Notes under the pieces: model-generated
What the model was told of the DNA's origin: nothing
What the model saw: the letters and a program-made list of their open reading frames with translations, nothing else
Databases searched by the model: none
Translations under genes and position numbers: made by a program
NCBI GenBank assembly: GCA_029216955.1
Contig: JANAVB010009599.1
Location: forward strand, 4,442,572-4,506,571
Reading direction: 5' to 3'
From: Iris pallida
Lineage: Eukaryota > Streptophyta > Magnoliopsida > Asparagales > Iridaceae
DNA length: 64,000 nt
In this document: piece after piece, positions 1-10,689 of the stretch
Layout of the letters: every line of letters begins with the position of its first letter
Numbering within the stretch: the stretch's first letter is position 1

Positions 1-1540
1 CAATAACAAAAGATAAGAGAAGATAAATGAATCGAATTAAATGCTTGTTCAAGTGCTGCTGAACATCTGTTTCAAATGAATGATCATATGCTCTGTTGCT
101 AGTATGCTATAAAAGTGTAGACGTGTGCAGACGGACTTGTACATGTTAAGAGGAAGAAGAAGTAAGGCATGAAATGAACGTGTCATATATCTGTTAAGAC
201 GTGAAATGAACACGTCCTGGCCCGTAAACAAAATCTGATACATCTGATAGAACTGCTAGAGCATGCATTAGTTTCGGACAACTTGTGCACAAGGTAAAAA
301 TCTGTCTCTCGGGTGGTATCTTGGGGCGCCTAGAACCACTCTGCATAGGAGATTAAGAGCACCCTGAGGTAAAAGTGACCTCATGTTAAAAGGGTAGCCA
401 ACATCTGAGTCCTTAGCGATGAGCTGAACTAAAGAGTCACAGCGGCTAATCACAAAATGACCCTGTGGACCATCATGTAGATAGGCCACATACATGACCC
501 AAATTATGAACTTCAATATCTGCAAGAATGAAACATGAGTTATTCGTTATGCAAATTGTGCTAACATGTTTTATGCAGGGATGACTGCCGGTAATGGGTA
601 AGTTGGTTATGAAATATTCTTCTGTCATGTTTCTTATAAATTGTTAAAAAGAACCTAAACAAGTAGAAAGGGTACTAATAAATATATAGCTTCACATGTT
701 GACTAGTGCAGATATTTGTGAGTTTCGGCGAAAAGCCGCTCGCTAGTACATGATGTGTGCTGACCCACGTTGTGGGCATCCTTTTCAGAAAGCAAAGGAG
801 ACAGGAGGATTTCAAGTGAGGCACTGAAGCTCGTCTAGTCCAATAGAGCTCGTGGATTGCCTCAAGCTATTTTTATTTCCAGTCGAGTCGCAATTTTCTT
901 TTCCTTTGAAGGTGTTTTTACATTTCAAGCATGTAATAAAGGGATATGATGTATGGGCATTGCGGCTATTTATAAAAGAGAGTTTTTACGAAAATTATGT
1001 AGCCAAGATAAGGCATTCTGAGTTTGCAAAGCTTTGTACTTGTATTCCTATCAAGTCTATCAATAAAAAGAAGTATCTTCATTTTAAATCTCTGTCCCAC
1101 ATTTGGTTTTCTACAATTAAATATGCTGTGTGCGTGTGTTTTGCTTTGTCTAGTTGTTTTGTGCAGGTACTGGCTTTATGCAAGCGCAACTTAGGCTTGC
1201 ACGGCATCACGCCTTAGCGAGGACGAACGATCTCGCAGGAACAAAGCGAGGACGAACGATCCTAGCGGGATCGGGGCGTGACATATAGCCTCGCCATAGG
1301 CTTTGGTAGTAGCCTTGCTCTAAGTCAGCGTCTTAGTCTTGTAGAAGTTTGCACCGTTAGCTTAACATGAACTAGTGTTAGCTTTAGCTCCGTTGAAGGA
1401 GTTAGCTCTTCCAGATGCTATTTTAAGCCCGGTCTCGTTGTAGTATGATCCCCAAGGGTTTAAGCTGTAGTGATTTGCCGGAAGCTAAGGTAGGTGTCTG
1501 GTTCCTAAGTTCGACCACAAAAATAGCTATGGTTGGAGCC
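1..1540. other. Unassigned intergenic DNA with a repeat-derived motif
   Basis: No credible gene. The short open frames here lack recognisable domains. At 1216-1284 the motif gcgaggacgaacgatc occurs twice, followed by ggggcgtgac. The same motif occurs in inverted orientation near 62340-62390, where it lies just outside the end of an old gypsy LTR. This suggests the 1.2-kb area is also the tail of an old gypsy-type element, but no coding domain confirms it. Confidence 0.5.
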
Positions 1541-1549
1541 GCAATTGTC

Positions 1550-1600
1550 GGGGGGGGGGGGGGGGGTGGGGGGGGGGGGGGGGGGGGGGGGGGTGGGGGC
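1550..1600 (+). repeat. Poly-G tract
   Basis: About 50 nearly uninterrupted G residues, broken only by T at 1567 and 1594. It lies just inside a minus-strand primer-binding-site-like sequence (1643-1655), the same relative position as the G-rich leaders of elements C and D. In the sense of the presumed element it is a C-rich 5' leader. Assembly length errors are likely in such a run. Confidence 0.9.
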
Positions 1601-1642
1601 GGTTGGTGGTTGTTTTAGCTAGGGTTCTCTCCAAATTTTTAT

Positions 1643-1655
1643 AGCTCTGATACCA
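1643..1655 (-). other. tRNA-iMet primer-binding-site-like sequence
   Basis: On the minus strand this reads TGGTATCAGAGCT, matching 12 of 13 positions of the primer site seen in other elements here. It directly abuts a TG dinucleotide at 1656, as expected where an LTR ends and the internal region of a minus-strand LTR element begins. No gag or pol remains are recognisable on its internal side. Confidence 0.7.
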
Positions 1656-3600
1656 TGAAATCGAAGGGAACTCTTAATTTATTAATGTGAATAAAATATG
1701 AGAAACCTTAGTATATTTATTGGAGGGAGTCATGACATCCTCCTTTATCCTAGACGATGGGGGACTAAAGTGAGGTATACAATTGATTTTACCGTTGTCT
1801 TCCATGATCCCAGTATTCTTTATACTGGATCAAAACTCGTAGATTAAGATTAACAACTAGCAGTGTGTCATAATCCATGATTTAAGGAATGTCTGATCCA
1901 TCAAATGAACCCTATACGCCAATAACCATAAAAATTGGTCTCTCTGTCATCTGCGTTCCAACTCGATGATGGCCATGGATGTAAAATGTCAACTCCTTGA
2001 TCAAGTCTAATGTATTCGATTGAGTGTTCAATGTTCATCTATGTAACTAGAATAAACTATTCTAGTGTTATCTCACCTTGCGCAATAATTTGTCAGAACG
2101 TGACGTTATTGGATCACATATGGCATATACTCTTGCTTTTTGTCTATGTATAGAGTGACAAATCCACAATTGACTACACACTACCTGTATAAGTTATATT
2201 GTTGTACCTAATCGTCCGTGGTCCATGGTTAGAACCTTATTAGAGTGTCGTCAAATTACAATTGCAAACTCATAATGGTAGTTTCAGGCTTAGGGACGAT
2301 TTATACAAATATGAAATATTATTTCCCTATTAACATGTTGCATACTCGATTGGAGATTCCTTCTACTTGTCATGTTCAACATAATCGGTCAGTACCGTAC
2401 TCTTCTAGCGCTATGACATCTACATGTGAGTGACTTATGGAACAATCTAAGTAACAATTAGGAATGTCATGGAACTGTGGACCTACGACTAGGAAAAATA
2501 TTTAGAATATAGCATTTAGAGTCAAAATCTCATAATTGTAATCTGATCACAATTCTTAACCCGTTGGCATATGTCATGGAACTTCATCACAAAAACGGTG
2601 TTACTAGTGACATGTTCAGGGTGATACATAGTGCCTCTATACATAATGGTCAATCATTAACAAACAAACAGTGCTACATAATGTAGAAGTTAGAAATGCC
2701 TTTCAGATTGACTACTAGGTCATATCACTATCAGGGACTAACCACATGGCCCCGTTCCACCAAAAGTCAGTTGGGCCTGCCTAGTGTCGTTAAGGCTACT
2801 CTTAATAAGTTTGATAGCAGAAATGTCTAGTAAGATTGCCCATGCCTACAATAATAATATGAACGTAATAATAATTGTAAATCTTACATTTTGCTTTCCT
2901 GTATGGTTTGTTCATTTGATTAACTATTTTTTCATTATTTGGGCCTAATATAAAAACTAATTTAAAATTTTTCAAACATCCGATCTATTTTTTTTGATAT
3001 TCTATTATCTTGACCATAAACATCATCATCACCATAGATTTACCTTTGTAATAATTTAAATCTTGTGTGCCAACACTAACAAAAGCTTAACCATGCATGT
3101 TGAGATTCATTAATTTGTAATCCTGTAGGTTGAGATAATGTCCATTATGTCTATGACTGTGAACTAGAAGCAAGAAAACCTACATATTCAGGATATCTAA
3201 CTTGAAATTCCCTTAATTTATCATTGTTTGGATCTATAGAACCAGAACCACTAGCATGATATGAATCCATTATAATTACAAAGATAACTAATCTAAAACA
3301 ATCTTAAATAACCTCAACTTGATTGGTATTTGGTAGCAGGTCTCTCGTAGAAGTAGACGGTCAATCTCCCTCCAGATGAATCAAGTCGGAGGTAGAAAAC
3401 TTTAAATTCCTTGAGTAGGAGAGATGAGAGAGTCACAGACTTGGAGTGCTGGATTGCAGCTTGCTAATAAGATATGAGAGAGGGAAGTAAGCTAGTGTGG
3501 TGAGAATGAGAGAATTAGCTCCCACTTTTAAACATTTTCAGGGAGGAGGTATATTTACCCAAAAAAATGGGGGTTATTTTGGTCACCCCCCCGACAACCA
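1656..3600 (-). repeat. LTR-like region of an old minus-strand retroelement
   Basis: This stretch follows the primer site at 1643-1655, so it is in the position of a 5' LTR of a minus-strand element. It is AT-rich, has no coding potential, and ends around a short G/C-rich patch (3575-3600). No second LTR copy or target duplication was found, so the right boundary is approximate and the identity is inference. The next 200 bases up to element A hold nothing recognisable. Confidence 0.35.
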
Positions 3601-3812
3601 TAAACCGACTAATTTAAGGGATTTTTTCCTGTAAACAATACCCCCAAACGGTAACACTACTGTTATAAAATGTGAAAAAATACACCCAATGTGCAATGAA
3701 GGCTGTTTTTAATTGTTTGAAAGAGTGAATTGATTCTCTGTTAAATAATTAACCAGTCCAAAGCCGTTTCTTTCAAGGTAATAAGAAATAAACGACATGC
3801 ATCGACTCTTCT

Positions 3813-4557
3813 TGTTGGGAAAGAAGCACAAAAATCTTTCCCCAAACTAGAGAGAACCTGCGAGAGACCGAGCAATACAACGCACGGACCAAACACCAAA
3901 CACAATCCACGTAGACAGAGAATTTTTGACGTGAAAAACCCTTGCGGAAAAAAACCACGGGACGATCGGAGTCCAACCCTTGAGAAGCCTTCACTAATGA
4001 AATAAAGGAGTACACCATCTACAAACTTCTCCCGATCCAATACGGATCCCCACAACACTTGGAAGCAAGGATAATTGATTACAAGGCTACGAAGAACAAA
4101 TACGACGAATAGAGATTACCCGAACACGATCCTCCTTCGAAAACGGCCTTCAATTCTCCTTCTCTCCCAAAGTTGCAATGGCACTCTTGCCTCTTTTCTC
4201 TCTATTTTCCTCAATGTTGTGTTGTTATTAGGGTTAAAAAAAACCATGTATAAATCCCTATCCGCAGCAAAACCTGGACCATAGGATATGATCCAACGGT
4301 ATAAAAATACCCTGAAATCAGCCTCAGTCCGTCGACACAGAGTTCGGCCAGAACTCTGTGTTTTCGTGACAGAACAGTTCTGGAACCAAGGGGCAGAGTT
4401 CGGCCAGAACTCTGCCTCCCATGTTCCAGAAAGTACTCTGGTAGCTCCCGAGCTTCTTCTTCGTCTCCGAATGGCCTCGTTACCTCCCCGAGTGACACAC
4501 AGACGGCGCTCGTCGAACTCCGTGGTCTTCTCCCATAGGTTGGAATCCACTCCAACA
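3813..4557 (-). repeat. Element A 3' LTR
   Basis: 745 bp, starting TGTTGGAGTGG and ending TTCCCAACA on the minus strand. Contains two hairpin-forming inverted repeats: 4335-4361 (acacagagtt arms with a cggccag loop) and 4393-4415. A purine-rich tract (GAAGGGAGAAA on the minus strand, 4558-4568) directly precedes it and is the likely plus-strand primer. Confidence 0.93.
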
Positions 4558-4574
4558 TTTCTCTCCCTTCACAA

Positions 4575-7500
4575 CTATGTGGAGGGATCGTCATTCCGAC
4601 GATCTGCCTGCAGAACTCAAACTTTCTCCTTGGTAGAATCTTGGTGAACATATCTGCTCCATTATTATCTGTATGAACCTTCTCAAGCTCCGCTTCCTTC
4701 TTCTCAACCACATCCCGTATCCGATGATACCGAGTCTCGATGTGCTTGGACCGGCTATAAAAGGTCTGATTCTTCACAAGGTGAATAGCACTCTGACTGT
4801 CGCAAAGCAAAGTATATTGCTCTTGCTTCAGCCCCATTTCCTGCAACAGCTTTTTCATCCACAGCAACTCCTTGCAAGCCTCCGTAGCCGCAATGTACTC
4901 TGCCTCTGTTGTCGACAAGGTAACACACTTCTGCAACCGCGACTGCCACGATACCGCTCCTCCAGCAAACATCATCACATAGTCCGAAGTCGATCGCCTC
5001 GTATCTACATCTCCAGCCATATCAGCGTCGGTATATCCAACCAGCTTCGGCTTGTCACCATCAAAAGAAAGTCTGCAATCGACAGTGTCCTGAAGGTATC
5101 GTAGAATCCACTTAACCGCACTCTAATGTATCCTTTCAGGATTTGAAAGATACCTGCTAACTGTGCCAACTGCATGAGTGATGTCTGGGCTCGTACACAC
5201 CATATCATACATAAGGCTTTCCACAACTGAGACATATGGAACCTGCTCCATATCTTCTTTTTCGTCCTCGGTAGATGGACACTGCTCCTCAGTGAGCTTA
5301 AAGTGGGCCACAAGGGGACAACTCACTTTCTTCGACCCGTCCATCCCGAAATGCTGAAGTACCCGGTGAATGTACTTCTTTTGGGACAAGTGTAGCAGCT
5401 TGGACTCTCTCTCGGCTGATCTCCATCCCAAGAATAGTCTTTGTTGCGTCCAAATCTTTCATAGAGAAGGTCGTGCCCAATTGGCGCTTCAACTCCGCTA
5501 TCCTAGTGACATTCCGACCCATAATAGCATGTCATCAACATAGAGCAATAAAATGATAAATCATCCTCGGCAAAGTATCTCAAAAATACACAATGGTCCG
5601 ACGTCGTCCGTGCATAACCATGCTCTCCTATAAACGACTCAAACTTCCTGTACCACTGTCTCGGAGCTTGCTTCAGACCATTCAATCTCTTCCTCAACCG
5701 GCAGACCAAATATGACTTGTCCTTCTCATAGAATCCCTCTGGCTGTTCCATGTATAGCCCCTCGAGATCAACGTGGAGGAATGTCGTCTTCACGTCCATC
5801 TGCTCGACCTCCAAGTCGAAACTGGCTGCCAATGCTAGCACCACCCCAATAGACGACTGCTTAACGACCGACGAAAAGATCTCATCATAATCCACGCCTT
5901 TCCGTTGGCTGTAGCCTTTAACTACCAGCCTCGCTTTGTATCGAGGGCGAGTAGCATCATCCGTCTGCTTCACTCTGAACACCCATCAATTCTTCAAATC
6001 CTTCTTGTCCTTTGGCAACCGTACCAGCTCGTAAGTAGAATTGGCGTGTAAGGAACCTATCTCCTCCTGTATAGCCTACATCCACTCCTGCCTGCGTTCG
6101 TCTTCCATAGCCTCTGCAAAACTTTCGGGCTCTCCTCCGTCAGTCAGTAGCACATACTCACCCGGTGAGTATCTCGTAGATGGTCGACGCTCTCTGTCGC
6201 TCCTTCTCAATGGAGCCACTGGTGCTGGCTGTATACCAACAGCCTCCTCCCTTTCAAGAACTGCCTCCTCGGCATGCTCATCCTCATGCGGGACACCCTG
6301 ACCACCATCAGCAGGCTGATGATCAAGGTTGGGAGCAACTCCATGTACTGGCTCCCCATAACTGGATTCTCTGCGATGTCCTCTGGAAATTGCTCGAAGC
6401 GAAATGACTCTAACTCAGAAAATTCCTCAGCCTCAGAAGGCGTCTCGGAATCCTGAGTGTTGGTCATGGTCTGATCCTCGACGAATACCACGTCCTTGCT
6501 TCTGTAGAGCTTTCTTCCTACTGGGTCGTAGAGTTTATAGCCAAACTCATCCCGATCGTAGCCGACAAAAACACACCGCCTCGTCTTCGGCTCAAGTTTG
6601 GACCTCTCGTCCTTCAGTACATGCACGAAGGCCTTACAACCAAACACTCGCAGGTGATTGTATGACGGTTCTTTGCCATACCATACTTTGTTAGGCACAT
6701 CACCCTGCAAAGGAGCACTAGGAGATAAATTAATAACATAAGCAGCTGTGAGAAGAGCCTCACCCCAATAACTGCCTGGCAAATTTGCTTCTGACAGCAA
6801 ACACCGCACCCTCTCCATCAGTGTCATGTTCATGCACTCCGCTATACCATTGAGCTGAGGTGTCTTGGGCGGAGTCTTCTGGTGTCGTATCCCTTGCTCT
6901 CTCAATAAGCATCAAAGGGACCAATGTATTTGCCGTCGTTGTCGGACCGAACACACAACTTCTTGCCCGTATTTCTTTCAATAGAGGCCTGAAACACTTT
7001 GAAAGTGGACAGCACCTGATCCTTGGTCTTTAAGACATAGACCCAAACCTTCCTGGAACAATCATCAATAAAAGTTACAAAGTAAGGAGCACCACAAATA
7101 GATTTTACTTTTAGGACCGCAGACATCCGAGTGAATCAACTCGAGCAACGTCGGCTTCCTTGAACTTGGATAACTTTGGAAAGATACCCTATTTTGCTTC
7201 CCAGCTAAGCAGTGCGTGCACTTCTCCAACTTTGTAGACTTGAGCCCTGGAATCTCTTTCCTGTTCACCAAGTAGCTTATCCCCTTCTCGTTGATATGGC
7301 CAAGCCGCCTGTGCCACAACTCGGCAGACGCGTCAGAAACTGCGTTCACCTCCTGTGTCCCCTGTGCGCTCCCCTCCATATAGTAGAGACCGGACTTCTT
7401 GTTTCCTCTGACAATCACTATTGAACCTCTGGAAAGCTTCCACTGACTATTCCCGAAAAGACTGAAGAATCCCTCGTCATCCAACCTTCCAACCGATACC

Positions 7501-7784
7501 AGGTTAAAGCAGATATCAGGGACGTGACGAATATCTTTGAGAACAAGAACTGCACCCGTCTTCGTCCTCAAATGCACATCTCCAATGGCAACCGTCTTTG
7601 ACACATCTCCATTGCCCATCTTCAACACTCTGCCTGTCATGTAAGTGGCAAATAGTGCCCTTTTATGAGATACGTGCATTGAAGCCCCTGAGTCTACCAG
7701 CCAAGAATTGTCATCGCAGGCGAGGTTTGTAATAACCTCATCACCTACGACGATCACATCGCCTCCATGTATCGAAGCCGCCAC
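4575..7784 (-). pseudogene. Element A pol remnant (protease, integrase, RT, RNase H)
   Basis: Decayed copia polyprotein. On the minus strand: an aspartic protease core with the DSGAS motif near 7690; a GAG-pre-integrase zinc region (WHRRLGHINEKG) near 7315; an integrase core starting about 7090 (FVTFIDDCSRKVWVY) with RSDNDGKY; the RT start near 6000; a YVDD catalytic motif near 5535 that sits in a shifted frame; and RNase H with LSTTEAEYIAATEA near 4920. Lesions include a frameshift at about 6905, TAG at 6076-6078 and TGA at 5986-5988. The frame runs into the LTR without its own stop. These three lesions are shared with the A-type segment inside element C. Confidence 0.9.
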
Positions 7785-7789
7785 TATAG

Positions 7790-8577
7790 TGTTCTCATCT
7801 TGCTTCTCCTTGTCGCCCTTCTTCTCTTTCTTTCAAGCGAAATAGTTCCGCTTGATGTAGCCCTTCTTGCCACAGTGGTAACACTCCGAGTCCTCGTACC
7901 GACCCTTGGACTTCCCCCTGCTCGTCTCTGCCACCACCTGGACCTCTGCTTTTGCCCCTTCTGCGGCTCTCTGAAACTAGTGCGTCTGAGTGGTGGGTTG
8001 TGGATGAAGTGCCCTGAGAACGTCTCCGCATCTCTTCATTCAGCACCCCGCTCTTGGCAAACTCCAGACTGACCATACCTTCTGGAGCAGAAGCGATTAT
8101 AGATACTCGAACGTTCTCCCACGAGTCTGGCAATGTACACAGCAGCCATAGTTCCTGAACCTCATCGTCGAACTTGACTCCCATCGAAGATAGCTGGTCA
8201 ACCACGTCCTGGAAATCACTCAACTGATCCGTAATAGACGCCCCATCTTTGTACTGCAGACCCATCATCGTCCGGATCAGGAACAACTTGTTTACCCCGG
8301 TCTTCTTCGCGTACAAAGATTCCAGCTTATCCCATAACGTTTTCGCGTGCTCAATATTGGCAACGTGGTTGTACACGTTCTCGTCAACGAACTGCCTGAT
8401 ATGTCCGCACACCTGTATGTGCTCGAAATTTCAGTCCTCTGATTTATTAACTGGTCGCTCGGAAGCAAATACGGGCAGATGCAGCTTCTTGACAAACAGC
8501 AAATCTTTCATCTTGCTTTGCCAATAATGATAGTTTGTGCCGTTCAGGTTCACCATGTGTATCGGCTTCGCGTCCAT
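7790..8577 (-). pseudogene. Element A gag remnant
   Basis: Copia gag of the retrotrans_gag/UBN2 type. The likely start is the ATG whose first base is 8577 (MDAKPIHMVNLNG). A TGA interrupts it near 8431 and the frame shifts before the nucleocapsid motif. The zinc knuckle region near 7850 reads C-x2-C but has Tyr where the His and last Cys of CCHC would be, both explicable by single C-to-T type changes. RNA packaging by this copy is therefore unlikely. Confidence 0.85.
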
Positions 8578-8632
8578 CTCTCCTCTCTAGTTTTTTTGTC
8601 AACTCCTGGCACCCTTCTGAATTCCCGAACCT

Positions 8633-8645
8633 GGCTCTGATATCA
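8633..8645 (-). other. Element A primer-binding site
   Basis: Minus-strand TGATATCAGAGCC, one difference from the tRNA-iMet primer sequence TGGTATCAGAGCC. It lies three bases inside the LTR boundary at 8649, which fixes the element orientation. Confidence 0.9.
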
Positions 8646-8648
8646 CTT

Positions 8649-9439
8649 TGTTGGGAAAGAAGCGCGGAAACCTTTCCCCAAACTAGAGAGTACATGCGAG
8701 AGAACCGAGCAATACAACGCACGAACCAAACACCAAACACAATCCACGCAGACACAGAGAATTTTTGACGTGAAAAATCCTTGCGAAAAAAAACTACGGG
8801 ACGATCGGAGTCCAACCCTTGAGAAGCCTTCACTAATGAAATAAAGGAGTACACCCTCTACAAACTTCTCCCGATCCAATACGGATCCCCACAACATTTG
8901 GAAGCAAGAATAATTAATTACAAGGCTACGAAGAACAAAGACGACGAGTAGAGATTATCCGAACACGATCCTCCTTCGAAAACGGCCTTCAATCCTCATT
9001 CTCTTCCAAAGTTGCAATGGCACTCTTGCCTCTTTTCTCTCTATTTTCCTCAATGTTGTGTTGTTATTACGGTTAGGAAAAACCATGTATAAACCCCCTA
9101 ATCCGCAGCAAAACCTGAACCGTAGGATACGATCCAACGGTATAAAAATATCCTGAAATCAGTCTCAGCCCGTCGACACAGAGTTCGGCCAGAACTCTGT
9201 GTTTTCGTGACAGAACAGTTCTGGAACCAAGGGGGCAGAGTTAGGCCAGAACTCTACCTGGGGCAGAGTTTGGCCAGAACTCTGCCTCCCCTGTTCCAGA
9301 AAGTACTCTAGTAGCTCCCGAGCTTCTTCTTCGTCTCCGAATAGCCTCGTCACCTCCCCGAGCTTCTCTGACACACAGACGGCGGTCGTCGCACTCCGGG
9401 ATCTTCTCACATAGGTTGGGAACCCCACCCACTCCAACA
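8649..9439 (-). repeat. Element A 5' LTR
   Basis: 791 bp. It aligns with 3813-4557 but carries an extra copy of a roughly 30-bp unit, giving three hairpin motifs (about 9176-9202, 9235-9255, 9263-9285) instead of two. As the 5' LTR it would carry the promoter of the minus-strand transcript. Confidence 0.93.
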
Positions 9440-9834
9440 CTTCTCCATGCAACGAATGTGGTGCACCCAAGGAGCATATCCTCTCTATAAATAAGAGGGA
9501 GATGGTGAAGGTTAAGAACAAGAAGAACAACACAACCACACACAACTTGTAATTCTCACATTTGTAATCCATCTTAAGTAAGTTTATGAGAGAAAGTGAT
9601 CCTCAAGTTAAGTTGTACCAATTTGAGAGAAGGTCCTTTGTAACATTTCATTTGATTATTGTGAAAACGGCAAAGAAGGGGCAGACGGAGGACATAGGCT
9701 CAAATTGAGCCGAACCTCGGTAAATCTTGTGTGTGTGCAATCTTTCTTATTTTCTCTTCTCTTCCATTTTTTAGTTTATTCTCATCTCATCACAAAAATG
9801 ATAAAGGTCTTATTTTTTCCAATAGTGGTATCAG
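9440..9834 (+). repeat. Element B 5' LTR, partial
   Basis: Aligns with 14197-14574 of the 3' LTR. It contains a TATA box, tataaata at 9486-9493, and ends ccaata, where the 3' copy ends ccaaca. Element A is inserted at its left edge. Confidence 0.9.
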
Positions 9835-9835
9835 A

Positions 9836-9847
9836 GCACAGGTTGCT
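9836..9847 (+). other. Element B primer-binding site
   Basis: Perfect tggtatcagagc, complementary to the 3' end of initiator tRNA-Met, one base after the LTR end. Confidence 0.93.
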
Positions 9848-9864
9848 AATCTTCTTGTGTTGAG

Positions 9865-10633
9865 ATGGAGACTCCCATTGGCGGTATTCGAATAATCAGT
9901 TTGAATGGCCGCAATTGGAGGATATAGAAGGCGAAGATGATGGACCTTCTTTATTGCAAGGACCTCTACACACCAGTTGAAGGTGAATCCTCTAAGCCAG
10001 AGTCTATGACGGCGGAAGAATAAAAGAAGCTTGACCGGAAGACTATTGGCACCATTCGACAATATGTGGATGGCACTGTATTCCACCATGTGTCAAATGA
10101 GACTTCGACGAACAGCTTGTGGAAGAAACTTGAAGATCTCTACGAGAGGAAGACTGCCGGCAACAAAGCCTTTCTGATTAGGAAGCTTATCAATCTCAAG
10201 TTTAAGGAAGGTAACTCCATATCTGAACATCTAAATAAAATTCGAAGTATTGTGAATCGGCTTGCATCTATAAAGGTGGTGTTGGACGACGAGCTTCAAG
10301 CTCTTCTTTTGCTTATCTCGTTGTCGGATAGTTAGGAGATTCTGGTGGTGTCTCTTAGTAACTCCGCACCTGACGGAATTGTATCCACGAACCAAGTTAA
10401 AAGTAGCCTTTTGAATGAAGAAAATCGAAGAAAGTCATTCGGATCCTCCATTCTCATGCTCTTGTTACCAAGAATATAGGGAGGAACAAAAGCCGACAAC
10501 CTCAGAACCGAGACAAGTCAAGAGAAAATCAAAGACTAGAAAGGACATCAGTTGCTATCACTGTGGTAAGAGTGGACACATAAAACGGGAATGTCGCAGG
10601 TTCAAGCGAGAACAAAAGGAAGAGGACCAATGA
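9865..10633 (+). pseudogene. Element B gag remnant
   Basis: Copia gag starting at the ATG at 9865 (METPIGGIRI). It has in-frame stops early and near 10333, and a frame change before the nucleocapsid. The central part (LWKKLEDLYERKTAGNKAFL) is typical of UBN2-type gag. The zinc knuckle CYHCGKSGHIKREC near 10555-10596 is intact C-x2-C-x4-H-x4-C. Confidence 0.9.
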
Positions 10634-10689
10634 AAAGCAATTAAAAGAATGAAAGTGCAATCGTTGTCAGTGACAATAAAATTGTACTT

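Larger units (their letters stand above)
3813..9439 (-). mobile_element. Complete Ty1/copia retrotransposon A
   Basis: A 5,627-bp copia element on the minus strand, bounded by two LTRs (3813-4557 and 8649-9439) and flanked by a perfect 5-bp target duplication cttct (3808-3812 and 9440-9444). Internal order on the minus strand is primer site, gag, protease, integrase, reverse transcriptase and RNase H, the copia order. It inserted into the 5' LTR of element B: the sequence resuming at 9440 aligns with the B 3' LTR from 14197. Reading frames are broken in many places, so it is not autonomous. LTRs differ by many substitutions and an approximately 30-bp tandem duplication, so the insertion is not recent. 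Confidence 0.95.

Noticed and set aside
852..1217. 121-aa open frame
   Set aside because: No domain, no homologous look, and AT-rich repeat surroundings. Likely chance.
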